Positions 48,805 to 56,539 of a stretch of 64,000 nt of DNA are shown piece by piece. Below the pieces are notes generated by a model. It made no database searches. It was given only the letters and a program-made list of their open reading frames with translations, and was not told the DNA's origin. Each line of letters opens with the position of its first letter. Within the stretch, counting starts at the first letter, position 1. A program made the position numbers and the translations under genes. Source of the stretch: Geothermobacter ehrlichii (GTDB lineage Bacteria; Desulfobacterota; Desulfuromonadia; Desulfuromonadales; Geothermobacteraceae); NCBI RefSeq assembly GCF_008124615.1, contig NZ_VNIB01000006.1, forward strand, positions 124,001 through 188,000. The letters run 5' to 3'.

Positions 48805-49716
48805 ATGAATCAGTTCAACAAAGCCCCTCTTACCATTGACGAGCAGCTTGAGCTCTGGCAGTCACGCGGGCTGAATGTCCCTGACCCGGAACGCGCTCGA
48901 CGCTATCTCTCCGTCATCAGCTACTACCGCCTGAGTGCCTACAGCCGACCGTTTCAAAGTGCTGACCATCGCTTCAAGCCGGGTGTGACCTTTGACGATG
49001 TCCTTGGTCTCTACGTTTTCGACCGCAAACTGAGACTCTTCATCCTCGACGCCATCGAACGTATCGAGGTTGCCTTTCGTGCCCGCATGACCCAGGTGCT
49101 TGGCGAGAACTATGGAGCCCATGCCTACACTCTTCCAGCAATATTCGGCAACAAATATGGCCATGACTGGCTGCTGGACAATGTGCGCGAAAAGTGTAAT
49201 GGCCGCAACGCCGAGCCCTTTCTGCAGCATTATCGACAGAAATACCGTGACCCGGAACTGCCGCCCGTGTGGATGGTCATGGAGGTTCTGACCTTCAAGG
49301 AGGTCTCCTATCTCTTTGCCCATTTGCGCCATAAAAAGGACAAACAAGCGGTCGCAGACTTCTGGGGATTACCTGTTCCGATTGCCGAATCCTGGTTTCG
49401 GGCGCTGTCCGACCTGAGAAACGTCTGCGCCCATCACGCCCGCACCTGGAACCGGGAGTTCGGAAGTCGACCGCGGATACCCAGAAAACCACCGGCGAAC
49501 TGGCCGAACCTTTCCCCCTTGCCGAGAACAGGCATCGACCCGACGAAACGCCTCTACCATCTGCTCGTGGTCATTGAGTACATGCTGCGCCGAATCAATC
49601 CCGGCTCCAGCTGGCATCAGAGATTGTTTGAACTGATGGAGCAACACCCACATGTCAGTCGTGAACACATGGGCATGCCGGAGAATTGGTACAAAGAGAA
49701 ATTCTGGAATCTGTAA
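48805..49716 (+). CDS. Abi_2/AbiF-family HEPN abortive-infection protein
   Basis: A 303-residue protein of the Abi_2 family (AbiD/AbiF), implicated in phage abortive infection. The N-terminal signature RRYLSVISYYRLSAYSRPF in part is typical. A HEPN-type RNase motif R-x4-H is present as RNVCAHH, residues 205-210, which suggests RNA cleavage. The start ATG at 48805 begins conserved sequence just after the structured RNA, which could act as its RNA antitoxin. It sits inside a type I restriction operon, downstream of hsdM. Confidence 0.88.
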   Translation: MNQFNKAPLTIDEQLELWQSRGLNVPDPERARRYLSVISYYRLSAYSRPFQSADHRFKPGVTFDDVLGLYVFDRKLRLFILDAIERIEVAFRARMTQVLGENYGAHAYTLPAIFGNKYGHDWLLDNVREKCNGRNAEPFLQHYRQKYRDPELPPVWMVMEVLTFKEVSYLFAHLRHKKDKQAVADFWGLPVPIAESWFRALSDLRNVCAHHARTWNREFGSRPRIPRKPPANWPNLSPLPRTGIDPTKRLYHLLVVIEYMLRRINPGSSWHQRLFELMEQHPHVSREHMGMPENWYKEKFWNL

Positions 49717-49785
49717 CAGCAGAATCTCAATCAGATGGGAATTTGACAATTGCCATGCAGAAAAAAACCAACTACACTGCCGGCA

Positions 49786-49849
49786 ACAACACCCGCCACG
49801 CCTCTGCAGGTTTCGGCCTGACATGCGCACCCCGGCGGGTTACTTTTTA
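49786..49849 (+). ncRNA. abiF-like structured RNA, copy 2 (no Abi gene after it)
   Basis: Outer stem CCCGCC (49792-49797) with GGCGGG (49834-49839); inner hairpin CAGG-TTTCGG-CCTG; shared strands ACGCCTCTG and TGCGCA. Relative to copy 1, the inner stem differs at both sides while pairing is kept. It is followed by a GGGGCTGG...CCGGCCCC hairpin (49851-49878) and a T-rich tract, not by an Abi gene. It is either an orphan antitoxin RNA or the remains of a second unit. Confidence 0.58.
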
Positions 49850-49912
49850 TGGGGCTGGTGCTGAAAGTTGCCGGCCCCTGTTTTGTTTGCCCATCAAGGT
49901 ACTTCCCGGATT

Positions 49913-50011
49913 CAAGAAGGCCAACCTCTCGATGAGCGGCAGGCGCTCTATCAGCGAATTGCCGAAGAGATTTGGGATGTGAACCGGTTGCGTGAAGAGG
50001 TGACAGAGTGA
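49913..50011 (+). pseudogene. Fragment resembling an hsdM 3' end
   Basis: A short open frame ending LREEVTE and a TGA stop, followed by GAGAATG; the hsdM gene ends LLREVTE with TGAGC. The coding-like stretch QEGQPLDERQALYQR and onward has no start codon or ribosome-binding site. It may be the tail of another gene, left by recombination, that preceded hsdS in an ancestor. Confidence 0.35.
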
Positions 50012-50018
50012 GAATGTC

Positions 50019-50068
50019 AGGCAGGGTATAACAAGGGAGGCCGCCAGGCTCCATGTTATATCCTGCCT
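50019..50068. repeat. Long imperfect inverted repeat
   Basis: AGGCAGGGTATAACA (50019-50033) and TGTTATATCCTGCCT (50054-50068) are complementary at 14 of 15 positions, with an inner GGAGGCC/GGCTCC stem. The full hairpin spans 50 bases. It lies between the gene fragment and the nucleotidyltransferase gene. Its role is unknown. Confidence 0.65.
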
Positions 50069-50140
50069 TTAACAAGGGGCACCCGTTCTGCGGACAGAGG
50101 ATTGTTGCGGGATATTTTCTGCTTGCCACAACCCAAAAAG

Positions 50141-50154
50141 GGAACTATAGTTCC
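50141..50154. promoter_or_regulatory. Palindromic operator candidate
   Basis: GGAACTATAGTTCC, a perfect 14-bp palindrome, 4 bases before the start codon of the HTH-nucleotidyltransferase gene. The position fits autorepression by that protein's winged-helix domain. Confidence 0.6.
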
Positions 50155-50158
50155 TTTT

Positions 50159-50770
50159 ATGGGAACGAAGAAGACGAGAACAACCAGTCTGGGCGATGCC
50201 CTGTTTACCAAGACCCAGCGCCAGGTTCTGGGGTTGCTGTTTGGCCACCCGGATCGGAGCTATTACGCCAAGGAAATTGTCAGACTGGCAGGGATGGGGG
50301 TTGGCAGTGTACACCGCGAACTTGAGAAACTCGCGGCCGCGGGCCTGCTGACCGTCAGGCAGGTCGGCAATCAGAAACATTACCAGGCCAACGAGAGATC
50401 ACCGATCTTCGAAGAACTGAAGGGAATCGTGCGGAAGACGTTCGGTCTGGCGGACGTCCTGCGAGCGGCCCTGGCCCGTTGCGGGGACAGGATTGTTCTG
50501 GCCTTCATCTACGGGTCGGTTGCCAAAAGCACGGATCACGCCGGCAGCGATATCGACCTGCTGATCGTATCCGACGATTTGGCTTATTCCGAAGTGATGA
50601 CCATTTTGGCTGATGCTGAAACCAGGTTGGGGCGAACGGTCAATCCGACCATCTACAGCCTCGAAGAGTTTCGGAGCAAAATGGCGGCTGACGACAGCTT
50701 TGTTGCCCGTGTTGTCCGGCAACCCAAAATCTTTTTGATCGGGTCGGAAGATGACGTTACCGCAGCTTGA
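50159..50770 (+). CDS. Winged-helix protein with MNT-type nucleotidyltransferase domain
   Basis: A 203-residue protein: an ArsR-like winged helix (about residues 12-75) and a minimal nucleotidyltransferase domain with GSVAKSTDHAGSDIDLL near 119-135, where GS and DxD bind the nucleotide and metals. MNT proteins usually pair with HEPN toxins and inactivate them by nucleotide transfer. Here the gene after it is only a short stub, so the partner is probably lost. The ATG at 50159 is preceded by the palindrome at 50141. Function in the absence of HEPN may be limited to DNA binding. Confidence 0.82.
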   Translation: MGTKKTRTTSLGDALFTKTQRQVLGLLFGHPDRSYYAKEIVRLAGMGVGSVHRELEKLAAAGLLTVRQVGNQKHYQANERSPIFEELKGIVRKTFGLADVLRAALARCGDRIVLAFIYGSVAKSTDHAGSDIDLLIVSDDLAYSEVMTILADAETRLGRTVNPTIYSLEEFRSKMAADDSFVARVVRQPKIFLIGSEDDVTAA

Positions 50771-50825
50771 CAAGCTTGTTGCCATCGGGCAATTGAAGGA
50801 TGGGGACAAAAAAAGAGGTGGCGGT
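50751..50825 (+). pseudogene. Truncated N-terminus of a HEPN-type partner gene
   Basis: An ATG overlapping the end of the nucleotidyltransferase gene opens a frame reading MTLPQLDKLVAIGQLKDG, which resembles the beginning of HEPN partners of MNT proteins as I remember them. The frame then continues without a stop into hsdS. Identity rests on a short segment and on context. Confidence 0.45.
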
Positions 50826-52148
50826 GTGAGGCGTTACAAGCCGTATCCGAAATATAAAGATTCAGGGGTGGAGTGGCTGGGTGAAGTGCCTGAACATTGG
50901 GATATTAAACCACTTCTTGCTGTTTCTGTTGAGCGCAAAGTCAAGAATACAGGCAACATCGAAAATAATGTTCTCTCGCTCAGTTACGGGAAAATTATTA
51001 GGCGATCTGTTGACACGGATTTCGGCTTATTGCCAGCCTCGTTTGAAACCTACCAGATAATCGAGCCTGGAGATATAATCCTTCGTCTGACTGACCTACA
51101 GAACGACCAGCGAAGCTTGAGGACCGGGTGTGCAAAAGAGCGGGGCATAATCACATCTGCTTATCTTTGTTTGCGCCCTAGCAATTCGGTCGACTCTCGC
51201 TATCTGCATTATTTGCTACACGCCTACGATATCCAGAAGATTTTTTACAGCATGGGCGGTGGTGTTCGTCAGTCTATGGGGTTCGGCGACCTGCGGCGGT
51301 TGCCTGTGACAATTCCCGTCTCTGACGAACAACAAGCCATCGCCGCCTTTCTCGACCGCGAAACCGCGCGCATTGACGCGCTGATTGAGAAAAAGCAGCG
51401 CCTGATTGAGCTGCTGAAAGAAAAGCGCCAGGCCATCATCACCCAGGCCGTGACCAAGGGGCTTGACCCGAATGTGCCGATGAAGGATTCCGGGGTCGAG
51501 TGGTTGGGGGAGGTGCCGGCGCATTGGGAGGTTTTGCCACTTAAACGCTTAGTATCAAAAATAGTGTCAGGGACAAGCGTGAATGCTATAGATAAACCAG
51601 CCGAGAATGGAGAGTTGGCTGTTTTAAAAACCAGTTCTGTTTACTCTGGTAATTTTGAAGCAAACGAAAACAAAACGGTCGTTGAAGAAGATCTACACCG
51701 AGTAAGTTGCCCCGTCGTAAAAAATACCCTCATCGTCAGTAGAATGAACACCCCAAGCCTTGTTGGAGCGGCGGGTTATGTGAGCGACGACTACCCCAAC
51801 ATTTATCTTCCCGACCGTTTATGGATGGTTTTTTTTGATATATCAGTTGTTCCTCAATTTGTCCATTACTGGACAATGACATCAATTTACCGAACGCAAG
51901 TGGAGATGGTTTGTGCCGGCACAAGCTCTAGTATGCAAAACATCTCCCAAGGTGATTTTTTGGGATTCTATTTAGCCATACCTCCAAAAGCTGAACAGGG
52001 AAAAATCGTCGAGAGACTGACAAAACAATGCACACAAATCTGTAAATTGATTACAACTCTTGAATTTAGTGTCAATCTTCTCAAAGAACGCCGCGCCGCG
52101 CTCATCACGGCTGCTGTCACCGGCCAGATCGACGTCAGGGGGGAATAA
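50826..52148 (+). CDS. hsdS: Type I restriction specificity subunit
   Basis: HsdS sets the DNA target of the restriction complex. The 440-residue protein has two target-recognition domains separated by helical repeats; KDSGVEWLGEVPEHW near the start and KDSGVEWLGEVPAHW near residue 220 are the repeated units. GTG at 50826 follows AGAGGTGG. A longer reading from 50751 is open in frame but begins inside the preceding gene, and is regarded as a HEPN stub. The recognition domains are visibly richer in A+T than the flanking genes, usual for exchanged hsdS segments. Confidence 0.9.
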   Translation: MRRYKPYPKYKDSGVEWLGEVPEHWDIKPLLAVSVERKVKNTGNIENNVLSLSYGKIIRRSVDTDFGLLPASFETYQIIEPGDIILRLTDLQNDQRSLRTGCAKERGIITSAYLCLRPSNSVDSRYLHYLLHAYDIQKIFYSMGGGVRQSMGFGDLRRLPVTIPVSDEQQAIAAFLDRETARIDALIEKKQRLIELLKEKRQAIITQAVTKGLDPNVPMKDSGVEWLGEVPAHWEVLPLKRLVSKIVSGTSVNAIDKPAENGELAVLKTSSVYSGNFEANENKTVVEEDLHRVSCPVVKNTLIVSRMNTPSLVGAAGYVSDDYPNIYLPDRLWMVFFDISVVPQFVHYWTMTSIYRTQVEMVCAGTSSSMQNISQGDFLGFYLAIPPKAEQGKIVERLTKQCTQICKLITTLEFSVNLLKERRAALITAAVTGQIDVRGE

Positions 52149-52150
52149 CT

Positions 52151-55100
52151 ATGAGTCTGTCCGCCAGCCCGCACCACGAGGTTCACTTCGAAGACCACAT
52201 CGTCGAGCAACTCGCCGCGCAGGGCTGGCTTGTCGGTGATGCCGGCAATTACGACCGTGTGCGGGCGCTCTATCCCGAAGATGTCATCGGCTATTTGAAA
52301 GACTCGCAGCCCGAAGCCTGGGCCAAACTGGAAAAGCTCAACGGCACCACCACCGAAAAAATCGTCCTCGACCGGCTGGTGAAGGCGCTGGAGAAGGACG
52401 GCACCCTCGAAGTCATCCGCCGGGGCGTCAACCTGGTCGGCGCCGGGCGGGTCATCCTCTGCCAGTCGCTGCCGGAGGACGATCGCAACGAGCAGGTCAT
52501 CCAGCGCTACCAGGCCAACCGGCTGCGGGTGGTGCGCCAGCTCAAATACGCCCCCGACCGCGAGTGGTCGATTGATCTGGTCTTTTTCATCAACGGCATC
52601 CCGGTGGCCACGGCGGAACTGAAATCGGACTTCACCCAGTCGGTCGAGGACGCCATCCGCCAGTACCGCACCGACCGCAAACCGAAGGACCGGCAGAGCG
52701 GCCTGAGCTTCCCGCTTCTCACCTTCAAGCGCGGGGCGCTGGTGCACTTTGCCGTTTCGACCTCGGAAATCTACATGACCACCCGCCTGGCCGGGGCGAA
52801 AACGATCTTTCTCCCCTTCAACCGGGGCAACGACGGCGCGGCAGGCAACCCGCCGGCGCAGGACGGCACTTATGCGGTCAGCTACCTGTGGGAGCAGATT
52901 CTCCAGCCCGACAACTGGCTGCGCATCTTTCACCGCTTCATGCTGCTGGAGAGAAAGGAGAAGCAGCACGCCGACGGCCGGCCGTACATCGCCGAAACGA
53001 TGGTCTTCCCCCGCTTCCACCAGTGGGAGGCGGTCACCGCGCTGATCGACACCGTGCGCGAAGAAGGTCCGGGACAGCGTTACCTGGTGCAGCACAGCGC
53101 CGGTTCCGGCAAGACCAACTCCATCTCCTGGACCTGCCACGAGCTGATTCGCCTGCGCCGGCCCGACGGCGGCAAGTATTTCGATTCGGTCATCGTCATC
53201 ACCGACCGCACGGTGCTCGACGCCCAGTTGCAAGAGGCCATCCGGCAGATTGACCACCAGATGGGGGTGGTGCGGGCCATCGACCGCGAGGCGAGCCCGC
53301 TGCCGAAAAGCCGGCAGCTTGCCGAGGCACTGCAGCAGCGCACGCCGATCATCGTGGTGACCCTGCAGACCTTTCCCTACGCGATGGAGGCGATTCTCTC
53401 GGAAACCTCGCTCAAGGACCGGAACTTCGCCCTTGTGATCGACGAGGCGCACAGCTCGCAGACCGGCTCATCGGCCAGCAAACTGCGGGCGACGCTGGCG
53501 CTCGACAAGGACGAAGACCTGGCCAGCATGACCTCGGACGAAATCCTGCTGCGTCTGCAGGAGGTGAAAAAGTTTCCGCCCAATGTCTCCTACTTTGCCT
53601 TCACCGCGACGCCGAAACATTCGACCCTGACCCTGTTCGGCCGCCCGGCCGATCCGGGCAAGCCCCTGTCGAAGGAGAACCCGCCGCGTCCCTTCCACAT
53701 CTACAGCATGCAGCAGGCAATCGAGGAAGGCTTCATTCTCGATGTGCTGCGCAATTACGTCTCCTACCGGGTGGCCTTCCGCCTGGGGCAGGCTTTCAAG
53801 GAAGACAAGCGGGTCGACGCCAAACAGGCGCGACGCAACCTGGCCAGGTGGCTGTCGCTGCATCCGACCAACGTGGCCCAGAAGGTGGAGCTGATCGTCG
53901 AGCATTTCCGCTCGACGGTGGCGCATCTGCTCAACGGTCAGGCCAAGGCGATGGTGGTGACCGGCTCGCGCGCTTCGGCGGTGAAGTACAAGCTGGCCTT
54001 CGACCGCTACGTCAAAGAGAAGGGCTACCAGGGCATCAGGGCGCTGGTCGCCTTTTCGGGCAAGGTCCCCGGCGGTCAGGTCGACGCGACGCTGGCGGGC
54101 GAGGAATTCGACGAGAACAACATGAATCCTGGTGTCAGGGGGCAGGATCTGCGCCGCGCCTTCGACACCGACCAGTATCAGGTGATGCTGGTCGCCAACA
54201 AGTTCCAGACCGGCTTCGACCAGCCGAAACTGGTGGCGATGTACGTCGACAAGAAGATCTCCGGGGTCGACGCGGTGCAGACCCTGAGCCGCCTCAACCG
54301 GATTTACCCGGGCAAGGACCGCACCTACGTGATCGACTTCGCCAACGATCCGCAGGAGATTCTCGCCGCCTTCCGGCTGTTCTACAAGGAGGCCCGCATC
54401 GAGGATGTCCAGGACCCGCACATCGTCTACGACATCAAGGAAACCCTCGACAAGGCGCTGATCTACACCCCGGAAGAGGTGGAGCGCTTCGGCGCGGAAA
54501 TCACCCGGCCGGAGCCGCGCCAGGCCCAGTTGATGGCGATCACCGACCCGGCGACCCAGCGGTTCAACGGCCGGCTGAAGGAGCTGAACGAACAAATCGA
54601 GCAGCACGAGCGCGAATTCCAGCGCTGCCACGCGGCGGGTGACGAGGCCGCCGCCGCGGAAGCCGATCTCAAGCGCGGCGAGGCAACCAAAAAGCGAGAT
54701 GCCCTGCTGAAGTTCAAGGAAAACCTGGGCAAGTTCGTGCGCATGTACGAATATATCGCCCAGCTGGTCGAGTTCGGCGATCCGGAACTGGAGGCCTTTG
54801 CCGGTTACGCCCGGCTGCTGCGCAACCGCCTGAAGAGCATCAATCCCGAGGAGATCGACCTGAAAGGGCTGCAGCTGACCCACTATGCCGTCCTGAACGA
54901 CGGCAAGCTGGACGGGATCGCGGCGGAAAAGCAGGAGGACTGGGGCGTCCTGCGCCCGGTCACCGGGCTGGGCTCGGGTGAGCCGCGCGACCGGGAGCGG
55001 ACCTTTCTTTCGGAGCTGATCGAAAAACTGAACGAACTGTTCGGTGAGGGAATCACCGACAAGGACAAGGTGATGTTCGCGGTGCACATCAGTGAAAAGC

Positions 55101-55348
55101 TGCGCGAGAACGAGACCGTCATGGCCCAGGTGCAGAACAATTCCCGCGAGCAGGCCCTGAAGGCCGACCTGCCCGAAGCCGCCACAGATGCCATCGTCGA
55201 AGCGCTGGCGTCCCACAAGTCAATTGCCGAGCGGTTACTCTCCGATGCTGGAGCACAAGACCTGTTCTATGGGTTGTTGTATGACATTCTAAAAAAGACA
55301 GATGCGGCCAAACTGCTACAGGAAAACCTGAAAACGGAAACCGCCTAA
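52151..55348 (+). CDS. hsdR: Type I restriction endonuclease/translocase subunit
   Basis: HsdR pulls DNA with ATP and cuts it. The 1065-residue protein has the nuclease block (IDLVFF...ELK, residues about 140-155), Walker A AGSGKT near 317, a DEAH box (VIDEAHSS) near 429 and further SF2 helicase motifs. A coiled-coil region rich in Glu and Lys lies near 810-860. It begins 2 nt after hsdS, so both are co-transcribed. The gene is intact. Confidence 0.96.
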   Translation: MSLSASPHHEVHFEDHIVEQLAAQGWLVGDAGNYDRVRALYPEDVIGYLKDSQPEAWAKLEKLNGTTTEKIVLDRLVKALEKDGTLEVIRRGVNLVGAGRVILCQSLPEDDRNEQVIQRYQANRLRVVRQLKYAPDREWSIDLVFFINGIPVATAELKSDFTQSVEDAIRQYRTDRKPKDRQSGLSFPLLTFKRGALVHFAVSTSEIYMTTRLAGAKTIFLPFNRGNDGAAGNPPAQDGTYAVSYLWEQILQPDNWLRIFHRFMLLERKEKQHADGRPYIAETMVFPRFHQWEAVTALIDTVREEGPGQRYLVQHSAGSGKTNSISWTCHELIRLRRPDGGKYFDSVIVITDRTVLDAQLQEAIRQIDHQMGVVRAIDREASPLPKSRQLAEALQQRTPIIVVTLQTFPYAMEAILSETSLKDRNFALVIDEAHSSQTGSSASKLRATLALDKDEDLASMTSDEILLRLQEVKKFPPNVSYFAFTATPKHSTLTLFGRPADPGKPLSKENPPRPFHIYSMQQAIEEGFILDVLRNYVSYRVAFRLGQAFKEDKRVDAKQARRNLARWLSLHPTNVAQKVELIVEHFRSTVAHLLNGQAKAMVVTGSRASAVKYKLAFDRYVKEKGYQGIRALVAFSGKVPGGQVDATLAGEEFDENNMNPGVRGQDLRRAFDTDQYQVMLVANKFQTGFDQPKLVAMYVDKKISGVDAVQTLSRLNRIYPGKDRTYVIDFANDPQEILAAFRLFYKEARIEDVQDPHIVYDIKETLDKALIYTPEEVERFGAEITRPEPRQAQLMAITDPATQRFNGRLKELNEQIEQHEREFQRCHAAGDEAAAAEADLKRGEATKKRDALLKFKENLGKFVRMYEYIAQLVEFGDPELEAFAGYARLLRNRLKSINPEEIDLKGLQLTHYAVLNDGKLDGIAAEKQEDWGVLRPVTGLGSGEPRDRERTFLSELIEKLNELFGEGITDKDKVMFAVHISEKLRENETVMAQVQNNSREQALKADLPEAATDAIVEALASHKSIAERLLSDAGAQDLFYGLLYDILKKTDAAKLLQENLKTETA

Positions 55349-55450
55349 ACAGGACGCCAGCGGCAGTTCAATCCGCGTTTCTCAATAACGTTCGGGCAAA
55401 TAGACACCTTAGTGATTAAAGATGCCGCCGAACTTCTTCCGTAAAGCGAA

Positions 55451-55505
55451 GACCTGCTTCGGGAGCAGGGGGGGGGCGCTGGTTCGAATCCAGTCATCCC
55501 GACCA
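55451..55505 (+). pseudogene. tRNA-Pro-like 3' fragment (possible attachment-site remnant)
   Basis: The stretch holds an anticodon arm CCTGCTTCGGGAGCAGG (anticodon CGG), a run of nine G, a T-arm CTGGTTCGAATCCAG and the 3' end CATCCCGACCA. The 5' half of a tRNA is missing. The T-arm and acceptor differ from tRNA-Pro at 46319, so it came from another tRNA-Pro copy or a mobile element. It marks the right edge of the defence island. Confidence 0.65.
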
Positions 55506-55538
55506 CTACAACCACCTGATTCCTCAGGTTGACATAAG

Positions 55539-55596
55539 AAAGCCTAGCTATTTCACCGCGTCTCTTCGACGAACGATGAAAATAGCTAGGCTTTTT
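55539..55596. terminator. Terminator hairpin between hsdR island and cooC
   Basis: AAGCCTAGCTATTT pairs with AAATAGCTAGGCTT around a loop of about 25 nt, followed by TTTT. It can end both the hsdR side and the coo operon. Nothing else was seen in the 347-base gap besides the tRNA fragment and a small ACCTGA/TCAGGT hairpin. Confidence 0.7.
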
Positions 55597-55695
55597 ATTT
55601 AACTTGCGGCCCCGAAGGTAGACAAATCGGTACAGACGGGGGTCGCTCTAGGCGGACCTGATAGCTGGCAGACGATATTTGTCTGAGGCTGTTTT

Positions 55696-56475
55696 CTAGC
55701 TGGCTCCGGCTACCTTTGCAAACAACGTATCCTTGATGGAACGGATTTCGTCGACCACATCGCCCCCGATATCGAAAGGTGAAACCCCCTTGAGGTCCGC
55801 TTCCCTGACTACATCGCTCAGAGAGACCAGGCCCAACAGTTCGATATCCTGTAAGGCGCCGGTGATAAAGCGGCCATCGGCCTCGTCCCGTATTTTACTG
55901 CCGACGACGAAGGTATTCTTGATGCCTATATCGCCGGCCAGTCTCTTTATCTGCTCGGCGGTCTGAACACTTCTGCGGCCAGGCTCGACGACGATGATCA
56001 GGGCATCCACCGACTCTGCGGTCCCCCGGCCCAGATGCTCGATGCCGGCTTCCATGTCCATAATCACCACGTCGTCTCTCTCGATCAGCAGGTGCTTCAT
56101 CAGCCTCCTGACCAGCGTATGCTCCGGACAGACACAGCCCGTACCGCCCTGCTCAACCGTCCCCATCGACAGCAGCCTCACCCCTGCGTGCTCCAGGCAG
56201 TACTTTTCCGGCAGATCGTCCACCTTGGGATTGAGGATGAAGTAGGAACCGCTGCCGCTTGCCTCGGTGCGCTTTTCGGCCTCCTCCTTCATTTTCGCAA
56301 TCGGGGTTATCTTTCTGAATTCCGCCTCGGAGATGCCCAGGGCCGAGGCGAGGTTGGCATCCGGATCGGCATCGATGGCCAGAACGCGATGCCCTTCTGC
56401 GGCCAGAAGCCGCGCCAGCATCCCCGAGATGGTCGTCTTGCCGACCCCGCCTTTGCCGGTAACCGCTATTTTCAT
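55696..56475 (-). CDS. cooC: CO dehydrogenase maturation ATPase CooC
   Basis: A MinD/ParA-like ATPase needed to load nickel into CO dehydrogenase. The 259-residue protein has the deviant Walker A GKGGVGKTT at residues 7-15, switch regions IDADPDAN and DMEAGIEHLGRG, and the metal-binding CXC motif (CVCPEH) near 113. It is the last gene of the coo cluster, 64 nt after cooS with a hairpin between them. The ATG begins the family sequence directly. Confidence 0.94.
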   Translation of the reverse strand: MKIAVTGKGGVGKTTISGMLARLLAAEGHRVLAIDADPDANLASALGISEAEFRKITPIAKMKEEAEKRTEASGSGSYFILNPKVDDLPEKYCLEHAGVRLLSMGTVEQGGTGCVCPEHTLVRRLMKHLLIERDDVVIMDMEAGIEHLGRGTAESVDALIIVVEPGRRSVQTAEQIKRLAGDIGIKNTFVVGSKIRDEADGRFITGALQDIELLGLVSLSDVVREADLKGVSPFDIGGDVVDEIRSIKDTLFAKVAGAS

Positions 56476-56497
56476 GGGAAAACCTCTTACAGTAAAT

Positions 56498-56527
56498 CGG
56501 GGTCAGGGCCTGTGCGCCCTGACCCCG
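56498..56527 (-). promoter_or_regulatory. Intercistronic hairpin between cooS and cooC
   Basis: CGGGGTCAGGGC and GCCCTGACCCCG form a perfect 12-bp stem with a 6-nt loop. No T-run follows. It could stabilise the cooS transcript or partly terminate, lowering cooC relative to cooS. Confidence 0.65.
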
Positions 56528-56539
56528 ATGGTTGAAAAA

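Noticed and set aside
46446-55450. Integrase or transposase gene for the island
   Set aside because: All long frames are accounted for by hsd, Abi, MNT or shadows; no recombinase motif was seen.
55451-55505. Complete tRNA gene
   Set aside because: The 5' acceptor strand and D-arm are missing; only the anticodon arm, T-arm and 3' end are present, with an altered G-run.
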